Below, one piece after another: positions 17,654 through 26,070 of a DNA stretch of 64,000 nt. The stretch comes from Mucilaginibacter sp. (GTDB taxonomy: Bacteria; Bacteroidota; Bacteroidia; Sphingobacteriales; Sphingobacteriaceae). Where the stretch lies: assembly GCA_028288025.1 (NCBI GenBank), contig JAQBOM010000018.1, forward strand, positions 54,384 through 118,383. The letters run 5' to 3'. Within the stretch, counting starts at the first letter, position 1, and each line of letters begins with the position of its first letter. The notes beneath the pieces are model-generated. The model did not search any database, was not told where the DNA came from, and worked only from the letters and a program-made list of their open reading frames with translations. The translations under genes and the position numbers were made by a program.

Positions 17654-18607
17654 TTACTTTAATATCACTTTGGTAGCGCCATAACCAAACTTCTCTTTTC
17701 GCGCATCCATAAAGGTTTGTATTTTTTGATGCTTGCTTAAAATTTTATGTATCTCGTGTTTTAAGGTGCCGTTTCCGGAACCGTGAATAAAAACAATCTC
17801 CGGTAACTGGTGTACAATGGCGGCATCCAAAGCTTTTTGAAAATAATCCAGTTGAACACGTAATATTTCGGCGCTGTTTAAAAATTGATAATCATCCCGC
17901 AGTTTTTCAATATGAAGGTCAATTTCTCCCTTTGGTTTACTAACCTCAACTTTTTCTTCAGTCGGCTTGAAAAAACTTTCTTTAATTTTTTGAGCATCAA
18001 TTACCAGTTCCGGTTCATCCAGTTGAATTAACCAGCCATTTGCCGGCGGGTTCAACAAGGGCACTTGTTTTTTTGCGCCTGAGAAATCCTTAGCCTTAAA
18101 TTTTTCAATAACTACCAGCGGGGTGGCTGGCTCCACGTTGTTTTTAGTATGAAAAAGCACATGAAAAATAAACTTTGGCCAAAGCTGCAGATCGGCCAGC
18201 TGGGCCGAATAAACTTTAGTTGCCGATTTAGTCGCAAGTATCCCGCTATACTCGCCTTTAAACCCATTCTGGGTTTCCGTGGTTAACGATACCAGCAATT
18301 GAAAGGACGTATCATTTACCAGGTAAAAATGAACAACAGAATTGGCTTTTGCATCGTTTGCTACCGCGATATAAACGCCTTTGGTTTCAAACGCTCCGGC
18401 CGCTATCTTTTCCTCTTCAATAGTGCCTGCCCGCTGGCTTCCTTCGGGCTCATAACCGTGTACTGTTGTTACCTTACTTGCCAGCACAGGTATTTCAAAG
18501 TCATCGTCGCCGGTTACACCTATCATTTGATCGTCAATGATCCGGGTAACAAAACCCTCCATTTTCTCATCCACGAAACGCACAAAATCGCCCAACTTAT
18601 ATTTCAT
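17654..18607 (-). CDS. DUF2027 protein with C-terminal Smr domain
   Basis: A 317-residue protein. The N-terminus (MKYKLGDFVRFVDEKMEGFVTRI) is a small SH3-like module. The middle is the DUF2027 beta domain, which ends in a LIQLDEPELVIDAQKI-type strand and linker. The C-terminal part (about 235-317) is an Smr domain with DLHIEKLRDDY and the catalytic loop IVFIHGSGNGTLKHEI. Smr domains of MutS2 and relatives nick or bind nucleic acid or collided ribosomes. This fusion is common in Bacteroidota and uncharacterised. It is convergent with the sugar kinase gene. Confidence 0.85.
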   Translation of the reverse strand: MKYKLGDFVRFVDEKMEGFVTRIIDDQMIGVTGDDDFEIPVLASKVTTVHGYEPEGSQRAGTIEEEKIAAGAFETKGVYIAVANDAKANSVVHFYLVNDTSFQLLVSLTTETQNGFKGEYSGILATKSATKVYSAQLADLQLWPKFIFHVLFHTKNNVEPATPLVVIEKFKAKDFSGAKKQVPLLNPPANGWLIQLDEPELVIDAQKIKESFFKPTEEKVEVSKPKGEIDLHIEKLRDDYQFLNSAEILRVQLDYFQKALDAAIVHQLPEIVFIHGSGNGTLKHEIHKILSKHQKIQTFMDARKEKFGYGATKVILK

Positions 18608-18975
18608 ATTAATAGATTATATCGATTATAATAAATTTCACTGATAAAGATTTAGCAAATAAAACTATCATTTTATTAAAATCACCATAGATAATATAAT
18701 AGCCGGGTAACAAAACCAATTAGTGCAATCATCAACAAAAAAAGCCACCCGCCAGAAGGCAGATGGCCATAGTTTAGTTATTTAATACCCCTATTAAAAT
18801 AACTGGCAGCAAGTTAAAAATTTTTTATCGGAGTACAAATAGTCAATGAAAATATTGTAACATACTCATTACATTGTAACGGTTTTTGAGTTATATTCAT
18901 CTTTCCGATGCGGAGTGTTTGTCCGTTACCAGCGAAAATTATATATAATTGTATAACTTAAATAATCGTTAAATC
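18608..18975. other. Intergenic region with an orphan terminator-like hairpin
   Basis: 368 bp between divergent genes with no credible protein gene. On the minus strand a hairpin (18744-18767: GCCA...GCC agaa GGC...TGGC with a 3+3 internal loop) is followed by seven U (18737-18743), but no gene lies upstream on that strand. The rest is AT-rich and must hold the promoters of the DUF2027 and M1 peptidase genes; I see no full TTG/TAnnTTTG match. Confidence 0.45.
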
Positions 18976-20853
18976 ATGTATAAGTCAATTATCCTTTCAG
19001 CGTTAGCTTGTTTTGTTTTTTTGCAGGCTGGGGCGCAAACCCTTTATATGCCGCGCGATATAAAACGCGCCTATGATAAACAAACCCGCTCGCCCGATGG
19101 AAAGCCGGGGAAAAACTATTGGCAAAATCACGGCCGTTATAATATTTCTATCACTGCACTGCCACCTGACCGTAATATAAAAGGCACCGAGCAGATCACT
19201 TATTTCAACAACAGCCCCGATACGTTGAAAAGACTAAACATGAAATTGATATTGAATATACATCGGGCAGGGGTTGCCAGGTTTGGGAATGCCGATGCTG
19301 ATTATCTTACTCCCGGTCTGCAAATCGACGAGTTCCAGGTCAACGGCGAAAAGAAAAACTGGAATAATAATACCGCCGCAGGCACTAACCAGCTTGTATC
19401 ATTAACCAAAGCATTAATGCCCCACGATTCCGTAAAGCTTAATATAGCCTGGCATTTTCAGATATCGAAGCAAAGTGGCCGCGAAGGTATGATCGATTCA
19501 ACAACTTATTACCTGGCATACTTCTATCCACGCGTATCCGTTTACGATGACTATAATGGCTGGGATACCTTGCCATTTCTTGATGCACAAGAGTTTTATA
19601 ACGATTTCAACGATTATACTTTAAATGTAACCGCGCCTAAAAATTATATCGTTTGGGCAACCGGCACACTTCAAAACCCAAACCAGGTTTTACAGCCCGA
19701 ATATGCCAAAAAGCTGGAACAGTCTTTTACCAGTGATTCGACCATCCATATCGCCACAGCCGGCGACCTGGCCAGGAAAAACATCACGGCGCAAAATGAT
19801 GTAAATACATGGACGTGGAAGGCAAATAATATTAGCGATATGGCCGTTGGCGTTAGCGACCATTACGACTGGGACGCCGCAAGCACGGTTGTTGATGATG
19901 CAACACACCGCCGTGCGAGCATGCAGGCGGCTTTTTTAGATAATGCGAATGATTTTCACCATGCGGTGCAGGCCGGGCGAAATTCATTAAGCTGGTTGTC
20001 GCACAACTGGCCGGGTGTACCCTACCCATTTCCTAAAATGACCTCCTTTCAGGGCTTTGCCGATATGGAATACCCTATGATGGTAAACGACAGCCATACC
20101 GATGATATCCGTTTTTCCCAATTCGTACAGGACCACGAGATCGCACATACGTACTTCCCGTTTTATATGGGCATAAATGAAAGCCGGTACGCGTTCATGG
20201 ACGAAGGCTGGGCCACCACGTTCGAACTGTTGATAGGCACTTCGGAAGTAGGTAAGGAAAAAGCAGAAAATTTATATAAACAGTTCCGGATTAATCGTTG
20301 GATACATGACCGGTCGACAGCAGAAGACCTCCCCATTATTACACCTTCCAGCGAATTGCGGGGAGGCTATGGCAATAACTCTTACGGAAAACCGTCATTA
20401 AGCTATTTTGCTTTAAAGGATATGCTGGGCGATGAATTATTTAAAAAAGCGCTCCATGCTTACATGGATAACTGGCATGGAAAACATCCAATCCCATGGG
20501 ATTATTTTAACTCCATGAGCGCCGGATCAGGTAAAAACCTCAACTGGTTTTTCAATAATTGGTTCTTCACCAATTACTACATCGACCTTGACCTTAGAAA
20601 CGGCGTTAAGTCAAACGGCAGTTATGCATTTTCAATCTATAATATCGGTGGCTTTGCTGTTCCGTTTGATATGAATGTAACCTATACTGATGGTACTACC
20701 CAAAGTTTTCACCAAACGCCGGCAGTGTGGGAGCATAACCAAAAACAAATTGAAATTCGGATTAAAACTACAAAAACCATTAAATCGGTGGTTTTGGATG
20801 GCGGGATATTTATGGATGCCGATACCAGCAATAATAAATGGATTGCAAAGTGA
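18976..20853 (+). CDS. Secreted M1 family metallopeptidase
   Basis: A 625-residue protein with signal peptide (MYKSIILSALACFVFLQAGAQ). The gluzincin motif HEIAH (about residues 387-391), with the second glutamate in FMDEGWATTFE, marks the M1 aminopeptidase catalytic domain. An N-terminal beta-domain and a C-terminal helical region plus final beta domain follow. The usual GxMEN exopeptidase motif is replaced by GFADMEYPM. It probably digests peptides in the periplasm or outside. It is monocistronic, with a strong terminator after the stop. Confidence 0.9.
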   Translation: MYKSIILSALACFVFLQAGAQTLYMPRDIKRAYDKQTRSPDGKPGKNYWQNHGRYNISITALPPDRNIKGTEQITYFNNSPDTLKRLNMKLILNIHRAGVARFGNADADYLTPGLQIDEFQVNGEKKNWNNNTAAGTNQLVSLTKALMPHDSVKLNIAWHFQISKQSGREGMIDSTTYYLAYFYPRVSVYDDYNGWDTLPFLDAQEFYNDFNDYTLNVTAPKNYIVWATGTLQNPNQVLQPEYAKKLEQSFTSDSTIHIATAGDLARKNITAQNDVNTWTWKANNISDMAVGVSDHYDWDAASTVVDDATHRRASMQAAFLDNANDFHHAVQAGRNSLSWLSHNWPGVPYPFPKMTSFQGFADMEYPMMVNDSHTDDIRFSQFVQDHEIAHTYFPFYMGINESRYAFMDEGWATTFELLIGTSEVGKEKAENLYKQFRINRWIHDRSTAEDLPIITPSSELRGGYGNNSYGKPSLSYFALKDMLGDELFKKALHAYMDNWHGKHPIPWDYFNSMSAGSGKNLNWFFNNWFFTNYYIDLDLRNGVKSNGSYAFSIYNIGGFAVPFDMNVTYTDGTTQSFHQTPAVWEHNQKQIEIRIKTTKTIKSVVLDGGIFMDADTSNNKWIAK

Positions 20854-20900
20854 TTTAAAACAAAGAAACCCGGCTACTGGCCGGGTTTCTTTGTTTTAAA
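20854..20900 (+). terminator. Strong terminator after the M1 peptidase gene
   Basis: A perfect 20-bp inverted repeat starting directly after the TGA stop (20854-20873 and 20881-20900, 7-nt loop, CCGGG core) with AAAGAAA/TTTCTTT outer arms. It is likely to work in both directions for the convergent YtxH gene. Confidence 0.8.
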
Positions 20901-20912
20901 CACACTGTTGTG

Positions 20913-21299
20913 TTAAGAATTCTGAATAGAATTATTCCAATCATCGGCAGTGCTTTTTGCTTTTGATTTAGCGCCGTTAAAGCGATGTTGCGCTTCGTCT
21001 TTTACATTGCTGGCGCTGTCTTTTGCTGTTTCAAATGCATTATCCTGGAATTCAGTCGCGTTATTTGCAACGTTACCGAACTTTGATTTTGCCCGGTCGT
21101 AAGCATTAGCGCCGAATTGTTTTAAATCATCTGTGGTTGATTGGGCCTTTCCTTTTGCTGATTCAAGCAAATCATTAATATAATCGGCTATTCCGTCTCT
21201 AACTGTTTCGCCTTTTTCAGGGGCCAGCAATAATCCCAATGCAGCCCCGGCTGCGGCACCTATTAAAAGTGCGGCTATAACTTTTGTCTGATCTCTCAT
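20913..21299 (-). CDS. YtxH domain protein
   Basis: 128 residues: one N-terminal transmembrane helix (VIAALLIGAAAGAALGLLLAP) followed by a long charged, Ala/Lys/Asp-rich coiled helix (DSASNVKDEAQHRFNGAKSKAKSTADD...). This is the YtxH gas-vesicle/LEA-like architecture associated with general stress. It acts as a membrane-anchored cytoplasmic rod; its function is undefined. The neighbouring gene on the same strand is a cold-shock protein. Confidence 0.85.
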   Translation of the reverse strand: MRDQTKVIAALLIGAAAGAALGLLLAPEKGETVRDGIADYINDLLESAKGKAQSTTDDLKQFGANAYDRAKSKFGNVANNATEFQDNAFETAKDSASNVKDEAQHRFNGAKSKAKSTADDWNNSIQNS

Positions 21300-21432
21300 G
21301 TTTTTTGTTTTTATAGATTACCTACAACGTACAACAACAATGCCAGCATCCTGTTTCAGATTAATTATAATTCGTGGTCGTAGTTCAATAACAGGGCTGA
21401 GAGTGATCTTTTTGGAGCCGATCAGATGGGAC

Positions 21433-21465
21433 AAAAAAAAGGCATCCACTTTTTGAGTGGATGCC
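21433..21465 (-). terminator. Terminator of the cold-shock gene
   Basis: A 10-bp stem GGCATCCACT / AGTGGATGCC (21441-21450, 21456-21465) is followed on the minus strand by eight U (21433-21440). Confidence 0.85.
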
Positions 21466-21492
21466 TGGTACGTTTAATGAATTATATTATAA

Positions 21493-21687
21493 TTAAATAA
21501 CTTTTACATTTACCGCATTTAAACCTTTTCTGCCGTTTTCCACTTCAAACTCCACTTTATCATTTTCACGGATCTCATCGATTAGGCCTGTTGAATGAAC
21601 AAATACGTCTTGTCCACCAGCACTTGGTGTAATAAATCCAAAACCTTTTGTCTCATTAAAAAATTTTACTGTTCCTTCTTTTTGCAT
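21493..21687 (-). CDS. Cold-shock domain protein
   Basis: 64 residues from the ATG at 21687 (MQKEGTVKFFNETKGFGFI). It contains both RNA-binding motifs: RNP1 KGFGFI and RNP2 DVFVHST. It is a single OB-fold RNA chaperone acting in the cytoplasm. An in-frame upstream ATG would add an 11-residue tail alien to the family. The long upstream region with a hairpin (see 21816-21849) could hold a structured 5' leader, as is common for cold-shock genes. Confidence 0.93.
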   Translation of the reverse strand: MQKEGTVKFFNETKGFGFITPSAGGQDVFVHSTGLIDEIRENDKVEFEVENGRKGLNAVNVKVI

Positions 21688-21815
21688 TATTTTAATTATT
21701 AAAGTCGGCAAGATAGGCATTATTATCCATAAAACGCAAGTATTTAATTATTTAGATAAAAACAGGCCGCATGTAATTCCAATTAATTTGTTCTCTTGCA
21801 AAGGTTTAAATAAAT

Positions 21816-21849
21816 AAAAAAGCCCTTTAGCAGGAACTAAATGGGCTTT
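21816..21849 (-). terminator. Hairpin plus U-run upstream of the cold-shock gene
   Basis: On the minus strand, AAAGCCC (21849-21843) pairs with GGGCTTT (21825-21819), reinforced by TAG/CTA inside, then U6. It sits 129 nt before the cold-shock start codon and has no annotated gene before it. It could be a leader attenuator or the end of a small RNA. Between it and 22030 I see no convincing gene (a 53-codon frame over it is listed under findings). Confidence 0.5.
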
Positions 21850-21991
21850 CGCTAAACAGAAATTAATCGCACAAATCAATCCAACGCTCATCCTTAATTG
21901 TTTAGCCATATCTTAAATTTTGGTTTAAAGCAGACTCACATAAAAGCTATTACTTATAAACTACGGTAAACGTTACAGCTTAGATTAAATG

Positions 21992-21999
21992 TACTTTTG
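21992..21999 (+). promoter_or_regulatory. Candidate -7 box for the HAD gene
   Basis: TACTTTTG fits TAnnTTTG and lies 31 bp before the ATG at 22031; no clear TTG at the -33 position. Confidence 0.35.
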
Positions 22000-22030
22000 C
22001 CTCCAGCTTATGCGGTTTAAAACAGAATAA

Positions 22031-22690
22031 ATGAAAGCTTTTATATTCGACCTTAACGGGACCATGATCGATGATATGAGCTACCATACCAAAGGGTGGC
22101 AAAACTTACTTAACAACGATCTTGGGGGCAATTTTACATGGGATGAAGTGAAGCCTCAGATGTATGGGAAAAACCAGGAGGTATTAGTAAGAATGTTTGG
22201 CCCTAACCGCTTTACAGCAGATGAAATGGACCGCTTATCTCTCGAAAAGGAAAAGCGCTATCAAAAAGAATTCTTGCCTCATCTGCAGCTTCTGCCAGGA
22301 CTGGATGATTTCCTGGAAAGGGCTTACCAACAAAATATACCAATGGCAATAGGTTCGGCGGCCATTCCTTTTAATATTGATTTTGTGCTGGATAATTTAA
22401 ACGTCAGGCATTATTTCAAAGCCATCATAAGCGCTGATGATGTTCTCCTGAGCAAACCGCATCCCGAAACTTTTTTAAAGGCAGCACAACTTTTGGGGGT
22501 TGACCCCATAAATTGTATCGTATTCGAAGACGTCCCCAAAGGTGCCGAAGCCGCAGCGAACGCCGGCATGGAAGCAGTCGTAATAACAACAACCCATCAG
22601 CCGGAAGAATTTGAGCATCTGCAAAATGTGATACACTTTGCACCGGATTTTAGTGATGAATTTATTAGAAACCTCATCGCAAACTGCTAA
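22031..22690 (+). CDS. HAD hydrolase of the beta-phosphoglucomutase-like group
   Basis: A 219-residue HAD protein with a helical cap after motif I. Motif II is in IGSAA, the lysine in SKPHPETF and motif IV in FEDVPKGAEAA. Motif I reads FDLNGTMID, with Asp7 present but the usual second Asp replaced by Asn9. It probably dephosphorylates or isomerises a sugar phosphate, but the Asn could reduce or change the chemistry. The gene is alone and no partner is evident. Confidence 0.85.
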   Translation: MKAFIFDLNGTMIDDMSYHTKGWQNLLNNDLGGNFTWDEVKPQMYGKNQEVLVRMFGPNRFTADEMDRLSLEKEKRYQKEFLPHLQLLPGLDDFLERAYQQNIPMAIGSAAIPFNIDFVLDNLNVRHYFKAIISADDVLLSKPHPETFLKAAQLLGVDPINCIVFEDVPKGAEAAANAGMEAVVITTTHQPEEFEHLQNVIHFAPDFSDEFIRNLIANC

Positions 22691-22888
22691 AATTAAATAC
22701 CGTCCTTTCTTGTCGCATTCCTTAACTTGTTGACGTATAGGTTTAACCGGACCCCCGTTTTATAATTACGAAACACATTTATGAGAAAAGTAAAAGCTTT
22801 GCTATGCTGTGTGGTTGCCGAATTAGTTAATGCCAGTAGCCATTTTACTTTAAGATACCGTTTTTAACAATATGCTAAACCTCGTTCT

Positions 22889-23662
22889 ATGAATTTGAAA
22901 GCCCTTATTTCTGCCGGGTGTTTGTTTACATTACTTAGCGCTTGTGCAAATCATATATATACGCCCGCATTATTTCACCAGGATATTGCTTACCAGCCTA
23001 AGCCAATGTCATTCGATACGGTAAAATCGGCCACCTATATTTCAGGCGGGATCAACTTCTATACCGATCCAACCTGGATAGATATGATGATTAGCGGGCA
23101 AGTAAATTATAGCCGCGGATATGTATACCAAAACATTAACCTTGCCTACGGGGCATTCGTCGTTCTGGGCGACTTTGACAAAGGATCATCCAGTGACGAC
23201 TATCGGACCGAAAATTTTACCGACAAGTTTTTTGGTGCAGGCGGCATCAGGGCGTCGGCGAATTTATTTACCACATATGACAGGGTGGACTTCCGCTACC
23301 TGGGAATAGAAGCCGCCTATAGCCACGAGTTCGGCGCGTATGCAAATTTCAGGCAAGATTTTAATAACGTACCCGGCTATCACATCGACGCCCGTACAGA
23401 TCTGCTGACGATCGGCTTAACAACCGAGATTGTATTTCATAATATTAACGACAAAAACATACAGAATGGTTTGCGCCTTTTCCTCGGCGGAACTTTCGGC
23501 AATAATTCGTTTAATCAAGCCTATTTAAACCACAGCTATCTGGAACCCGATCTTTTTAACACAATATTTCCCAAGGTAAGTTATTTCATAAAATTCAATA
23601 AATACTTCGCGACTGTAGAAGGCGGGAAACAGGTATTTCTGCGGTTTGGTTATAAATTTTGA
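22889..23662 (+). CDS. Uncharacterised lipoprotein, probably outer-membrane associated
   Basis: 257 residues with a lipoprotein signal (MNLKALISAGCLFTLLSAC, lipobox LSAC). The mature part is rich in aromatic residues and in alternating beta-strand patterns (YISGGINFYTDPTWIDMMISGQVNYSRGYVYQNINLAYG...) and ends in FLRFGYKF, a beta-barrel-like C-terminus ending in Phe. I do not recognise a named family. It is likely exposed at the outer membrane. The 198 bp upstream contain nothing I can support as a gene. Confidence 0.65.
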   Translation: MNLKALISAGCLFTLLSACANHIYTPALFHQDIAYQPKPMSFDTVKSATYISGGINFYTDPTWIDMMISGQVNYSRGYVYQNINLAYGAFVVLGDFDKGSSSDDYRTENFTDKFFGAGGIRASANLFTTYDRVDFRYLGIEAAYSHEFGAYANFRQDFNNVPGYHIDARTDLLTIGLTTEIVFHNINDKNIQNGLRLFLGGTFGNNSFNQAYLNHSYLEPDLFNTIFPKVSYFIKFNKYFATVEGGKQVFLRFGYKF

Positions 23663-23694
23663 TCGTTAGTACATTTGATTACAACCGCAACGAA

Positions 23695-24717
23695 TTAAAC
23701 GGTGGCCCGTATCGTTTTCTTTTTCCGTTGGATGAACGGCTTTTCGATAGAGATCCAGGACAGGTACCCCATTATATACGATAAAATAATCACCACAAAA
23801 ACCGGGACAGACCACCGCTCCTGGACGATAACAGTAAGGATCAAACCATGATAAATGTATATCCCGTAGGATATATCATTGGTTCGCAATAGTTTTTTCG
23901 ACAGGTTTGGTAATGTGTAAGCCAGTGATAACAGGCAAAACGCAAGTAATATGGTGTAGCCGAAATTAAAAACAATTGGATCTATACGGTTTACTAAAAG
24001 TAAATTAAGTGCCACATACCCTACAAACCAATATAGGCCTTTGTTATAGATAAATTGTGATTTGTACAGCTGCAGCCGTTGAAAAATAACGCCTATTAAA
24101 AAAATATAGAAGTGGGGAATAAAGGAATATCTGACCAGCTTGAAAATTAAAGTGTCGGTGTGATTCAATAGGTACCAGCAGCTTAGCCCCATGAAAACAA
24201 CAAGAAGTATAAAAAAGAACTTATTGAGTTTGTTTTTAGCTATAAGCAAGTATCCTATTGGTAATAGCAGGTAAAATTGCAGCTCTAGCGGGATGGTCCA
24301 TAAACTCCCGTTGTAAGAGCCAAATCCGTAATTTTCCAAAAATGGTGGGGTATAAATAATCCCCACCAACTGGCTCGGCAGCCAGGCAATGGTTTGTTTG
24401 TTAAAAAAGCTGACACCGGTAATTGATATGACAATTATTGATAAAAAGATACAGGCCCACAAGCCCGGATATATCCTCAGTGCCCGGTTTCTGAAATAAT
24501 CTTTTAGATTATTGTTCCGTTCATATGACGCCGAGATCAAATACCCGCTTATAATGAAAAATACCTTCACCCCGGGGAATAAATACAAAATATTTGTGCC
24601 AAGGGTGCTTATCGGGATATTTAAGTGATGGATTGAATGATCAAAAATTACCTGGGTAGCAGCTAACAGCCTTAACAAATCGAAATTATTGATCTTAAAT
24701 TCTATATGTTTTTCCAT
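23695..24717 (-). CDS. Acyltransferase 3 family membrane protein
   Basis: A 340-residue protein with about ten transmembrane helices. The family N-terminus is visible as FDLLRLLAATQVIFDHSIHH (the R and H conserved in OafA/YrhL proteins), with FFIISGYLIS and SLWTIPLELQFYLL following. These enzymes O-acylate surface sugars using an acyl donor on the cytoplasmic side. The acceptor is unknown, and no surface polysaccharide cluster is adjacent. It lies downstream of lysA, on the same strand with a 90-bp gap. Confidence 0.88.
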   Translation of the reverse strand: MEKHIEFKINNFDLLRLLAATQVIFDHSIHHLNIPISTLGTNILYLFPGVKVFFIISGYLISASYERNNNLKDYFRNRALRIYPGLWACIFLSIIVISITGVSFFNKQTIAWLPSQLVGIIYTPPFLENYGFGSYNGSLWTIPLELQFYLLLPIGYLLIAKNKLNKFFFILLVVFMGLSCWYLLNHTDTLIFKLVRYSFIPHFYIFLIGVIFQRLQLYKSQFIYNKGLYWFVGYVALNLLLVNRIDPIVFNFGYTILLAFCLLSLAYTLPNLSKKLLRTNDISYGIYIYHGLILTVIVQERWSVPVFVVIILSYIMGYLSWISIEKPFIQRKKKTIRATV

Positions 24718-24807
24718 AGATCCAGGCCGGTTAACCCGATATTATCAGGTAACTCACCAAGAACATAGATTTTAGCAGGTTTGTTTTAGAAGAAAATAAA
24801 CGGGTAT

Positions 24808-25992
24808 TTATTCCGAATAAATACTTCCAACCCGGTCACGCAAGTTATATCCCGAGGCCATTACCTCTCCATACGCACCAGCGGTACGCACAGCTATCAG
24901 GTCGCCGCGAAAAGATTGGGGAAGGTCAACATCTTTTTGAAAACAATCCGTGCTTTCGCAGATCGGGCCGACAACGTCGTATTTCAAGTCCAAAGTCTTG
25001 AGTCCAAAGTCTTGAGTCATATCGTGACTGGGTTCCCGGCTTAAATTCTGTATCAAATGAAACGCCTGGTATAGCATCGGGCGGATAAGTTCTGTCATAC
25101 CGGCATCCAATACCAGGAAGTTTTTCTTCATGCCATTCTTGACATAAAGCACCCTTGATATAAGTGCGGCGCTTTGCGCTACCAATGCACGGCCCAATTC
25201 GAAATGAACTTCCTGGCCGGGTTTCACTTTCAAAAAATCATTAAAAACCTTAAAGTAGCTTTCGAAATCGCTGACCCCGTTTGTGTCGGGATGATGATAA
25301 TCCACGCCGAGGCCCCCGCCGGTATTCAAAACCTTTACCCCAAAACCATGATCTTCAAACCAATCCTGTATTTCATTGATCCGGAGGCATAAGCTTTTAT
25401 ATACCTCCATGTCGGTAATTTGCGAACCGATGTGAAAGTGGATCCCCAAAAATTGCAGGTTAGGGCATTTTCGCAGTGCATCAGCCACATCAGTTAATTG
25501 AAAGGTATTGATACCGAATTTATTTTCTTCGAGCCCGGTGGTTATATAATGGTGCGTATGTGCATCCACATTCGGGTTGATCCGTATCGCAATTTTCGCG
25601 GTTTTATTTTTGGCTTTTGCCAGATCGTTAATAATAAATAGTTCCTGCACAGATTCGGCATTAAAGCAAAAAATATCCGCGTCTAAAGCCAGGTTAATTT
25701 CCTTGTCAGATTTACCCACACCGGCAAAAACCACGTTTTCTTTCCCAAAGCCATGTTCAATCGCTGCTTTAACTTCGTTCCCGCTTACACAATCTGCACC
25801 AAAGCCAAACGACTGTATCATATCCAATACTTTCGGATTGAAATTAGCTTTCATAGCATAATGAACATGAAAACCATATTTTGACGACGCTTCTTTACAA
25901 GCGGCTAGTGTTTGGCGCAATACACCAAGGTCATAATAATAGAACGGCGTCTCTAATTCCTGAAAGCGTTTTATGGTGCTGGTATTGAACAT
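24808..25992 (-). CDS. lysA: Diaminopimelate decarboxylase
   Basis: A 394-residue PLP enzyme making L-lysine from meso-diaminopimelate. The PLP lysine is Lys48 in HYAMKANFNP. Other fold type III motifs are LGIHFHIGSQ, GGGLGVDYHH and ESTDCF, the last supplying the active-site cysteine. Residues about 326-336 (GLKTLDLK region) are encoded by a tandem 14-bp repeat that looks inserted (see repeat at 24987). It is on the same strand as the aspartokinase gene, 76 bp downstream of it, giving a lysine-pathway pair. Confidence 0.94.
   Translation of the reverse strand: MFNTSTIKRFQELETPFYYYDLGVLRQTLAACKEASSKYGFHVHYAMKANFNPKVLDMIQSFGFGADCVSGNEVKAAIEHGFGKENVVFAGVGKSDKEINLALDADIFCFNAESVQELFIINDLAKAKNKTAKIAIRINPNVDAHTHHYITTGLEENKFGINTFQLTDVADALRKCPNLQFLGIHFHIGSQITDMEVYKSLCLRINEIQDWFEDHGFGVKVLNTGGGLGVDYHHPDTNGVSDFESYFKVFNDFLKVKPGQEVHFELGRALVAQSAALISRVLYVKNGMKKNFLVLDAGMTELIRPMLYQAFHLIQNLSREPSHDMTQDFGLKTLDLKYDVVGPICESTDCFQKDVDLPQSFRGDLIAVRTAGAYGEVMASGYNLRDRVGSIYSE
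24987..25018. repeat. Tandem 14-bp word repeat inside lysA
   Basis: AGTCCAAAGTCTTG occurs twice in tandem (24987-25000 and 25001-25014), followed by a third AGTC. It lies in frame in the coding sequence. Confidence 0.75.
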
Positions 25993-26037
25993 GATTAATA
26001 TCTTATAAAGGCACTATCTTGAAATGCCCGGGTTCTT

Positions 26038-26070
26038 AAATCCGAAATTGAAAATCCGAAATCCGAAATC
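26038..26070. repeat. Word-repeat array between aspartokinase and lysA
   Basis: Three copies of AATCCGAAAT-like words run from 26038 to 26070 (AAATCCGAAAT at 26038-26048, then AAATCCGAAATCCGAAATC from 26052). The array overlaps the stop codon of the aspartokinase gene. Confidence 0.6.

Noticed and set aside
22781..22867. 28-codon frame MRKVKALLCCVVAELVN... before the lipoprotein gene
   Set aside because: No promoter or ribosome-binding support, too short to assess, and Cys-Cys context is not repeated in a way that suggests a known peptide.
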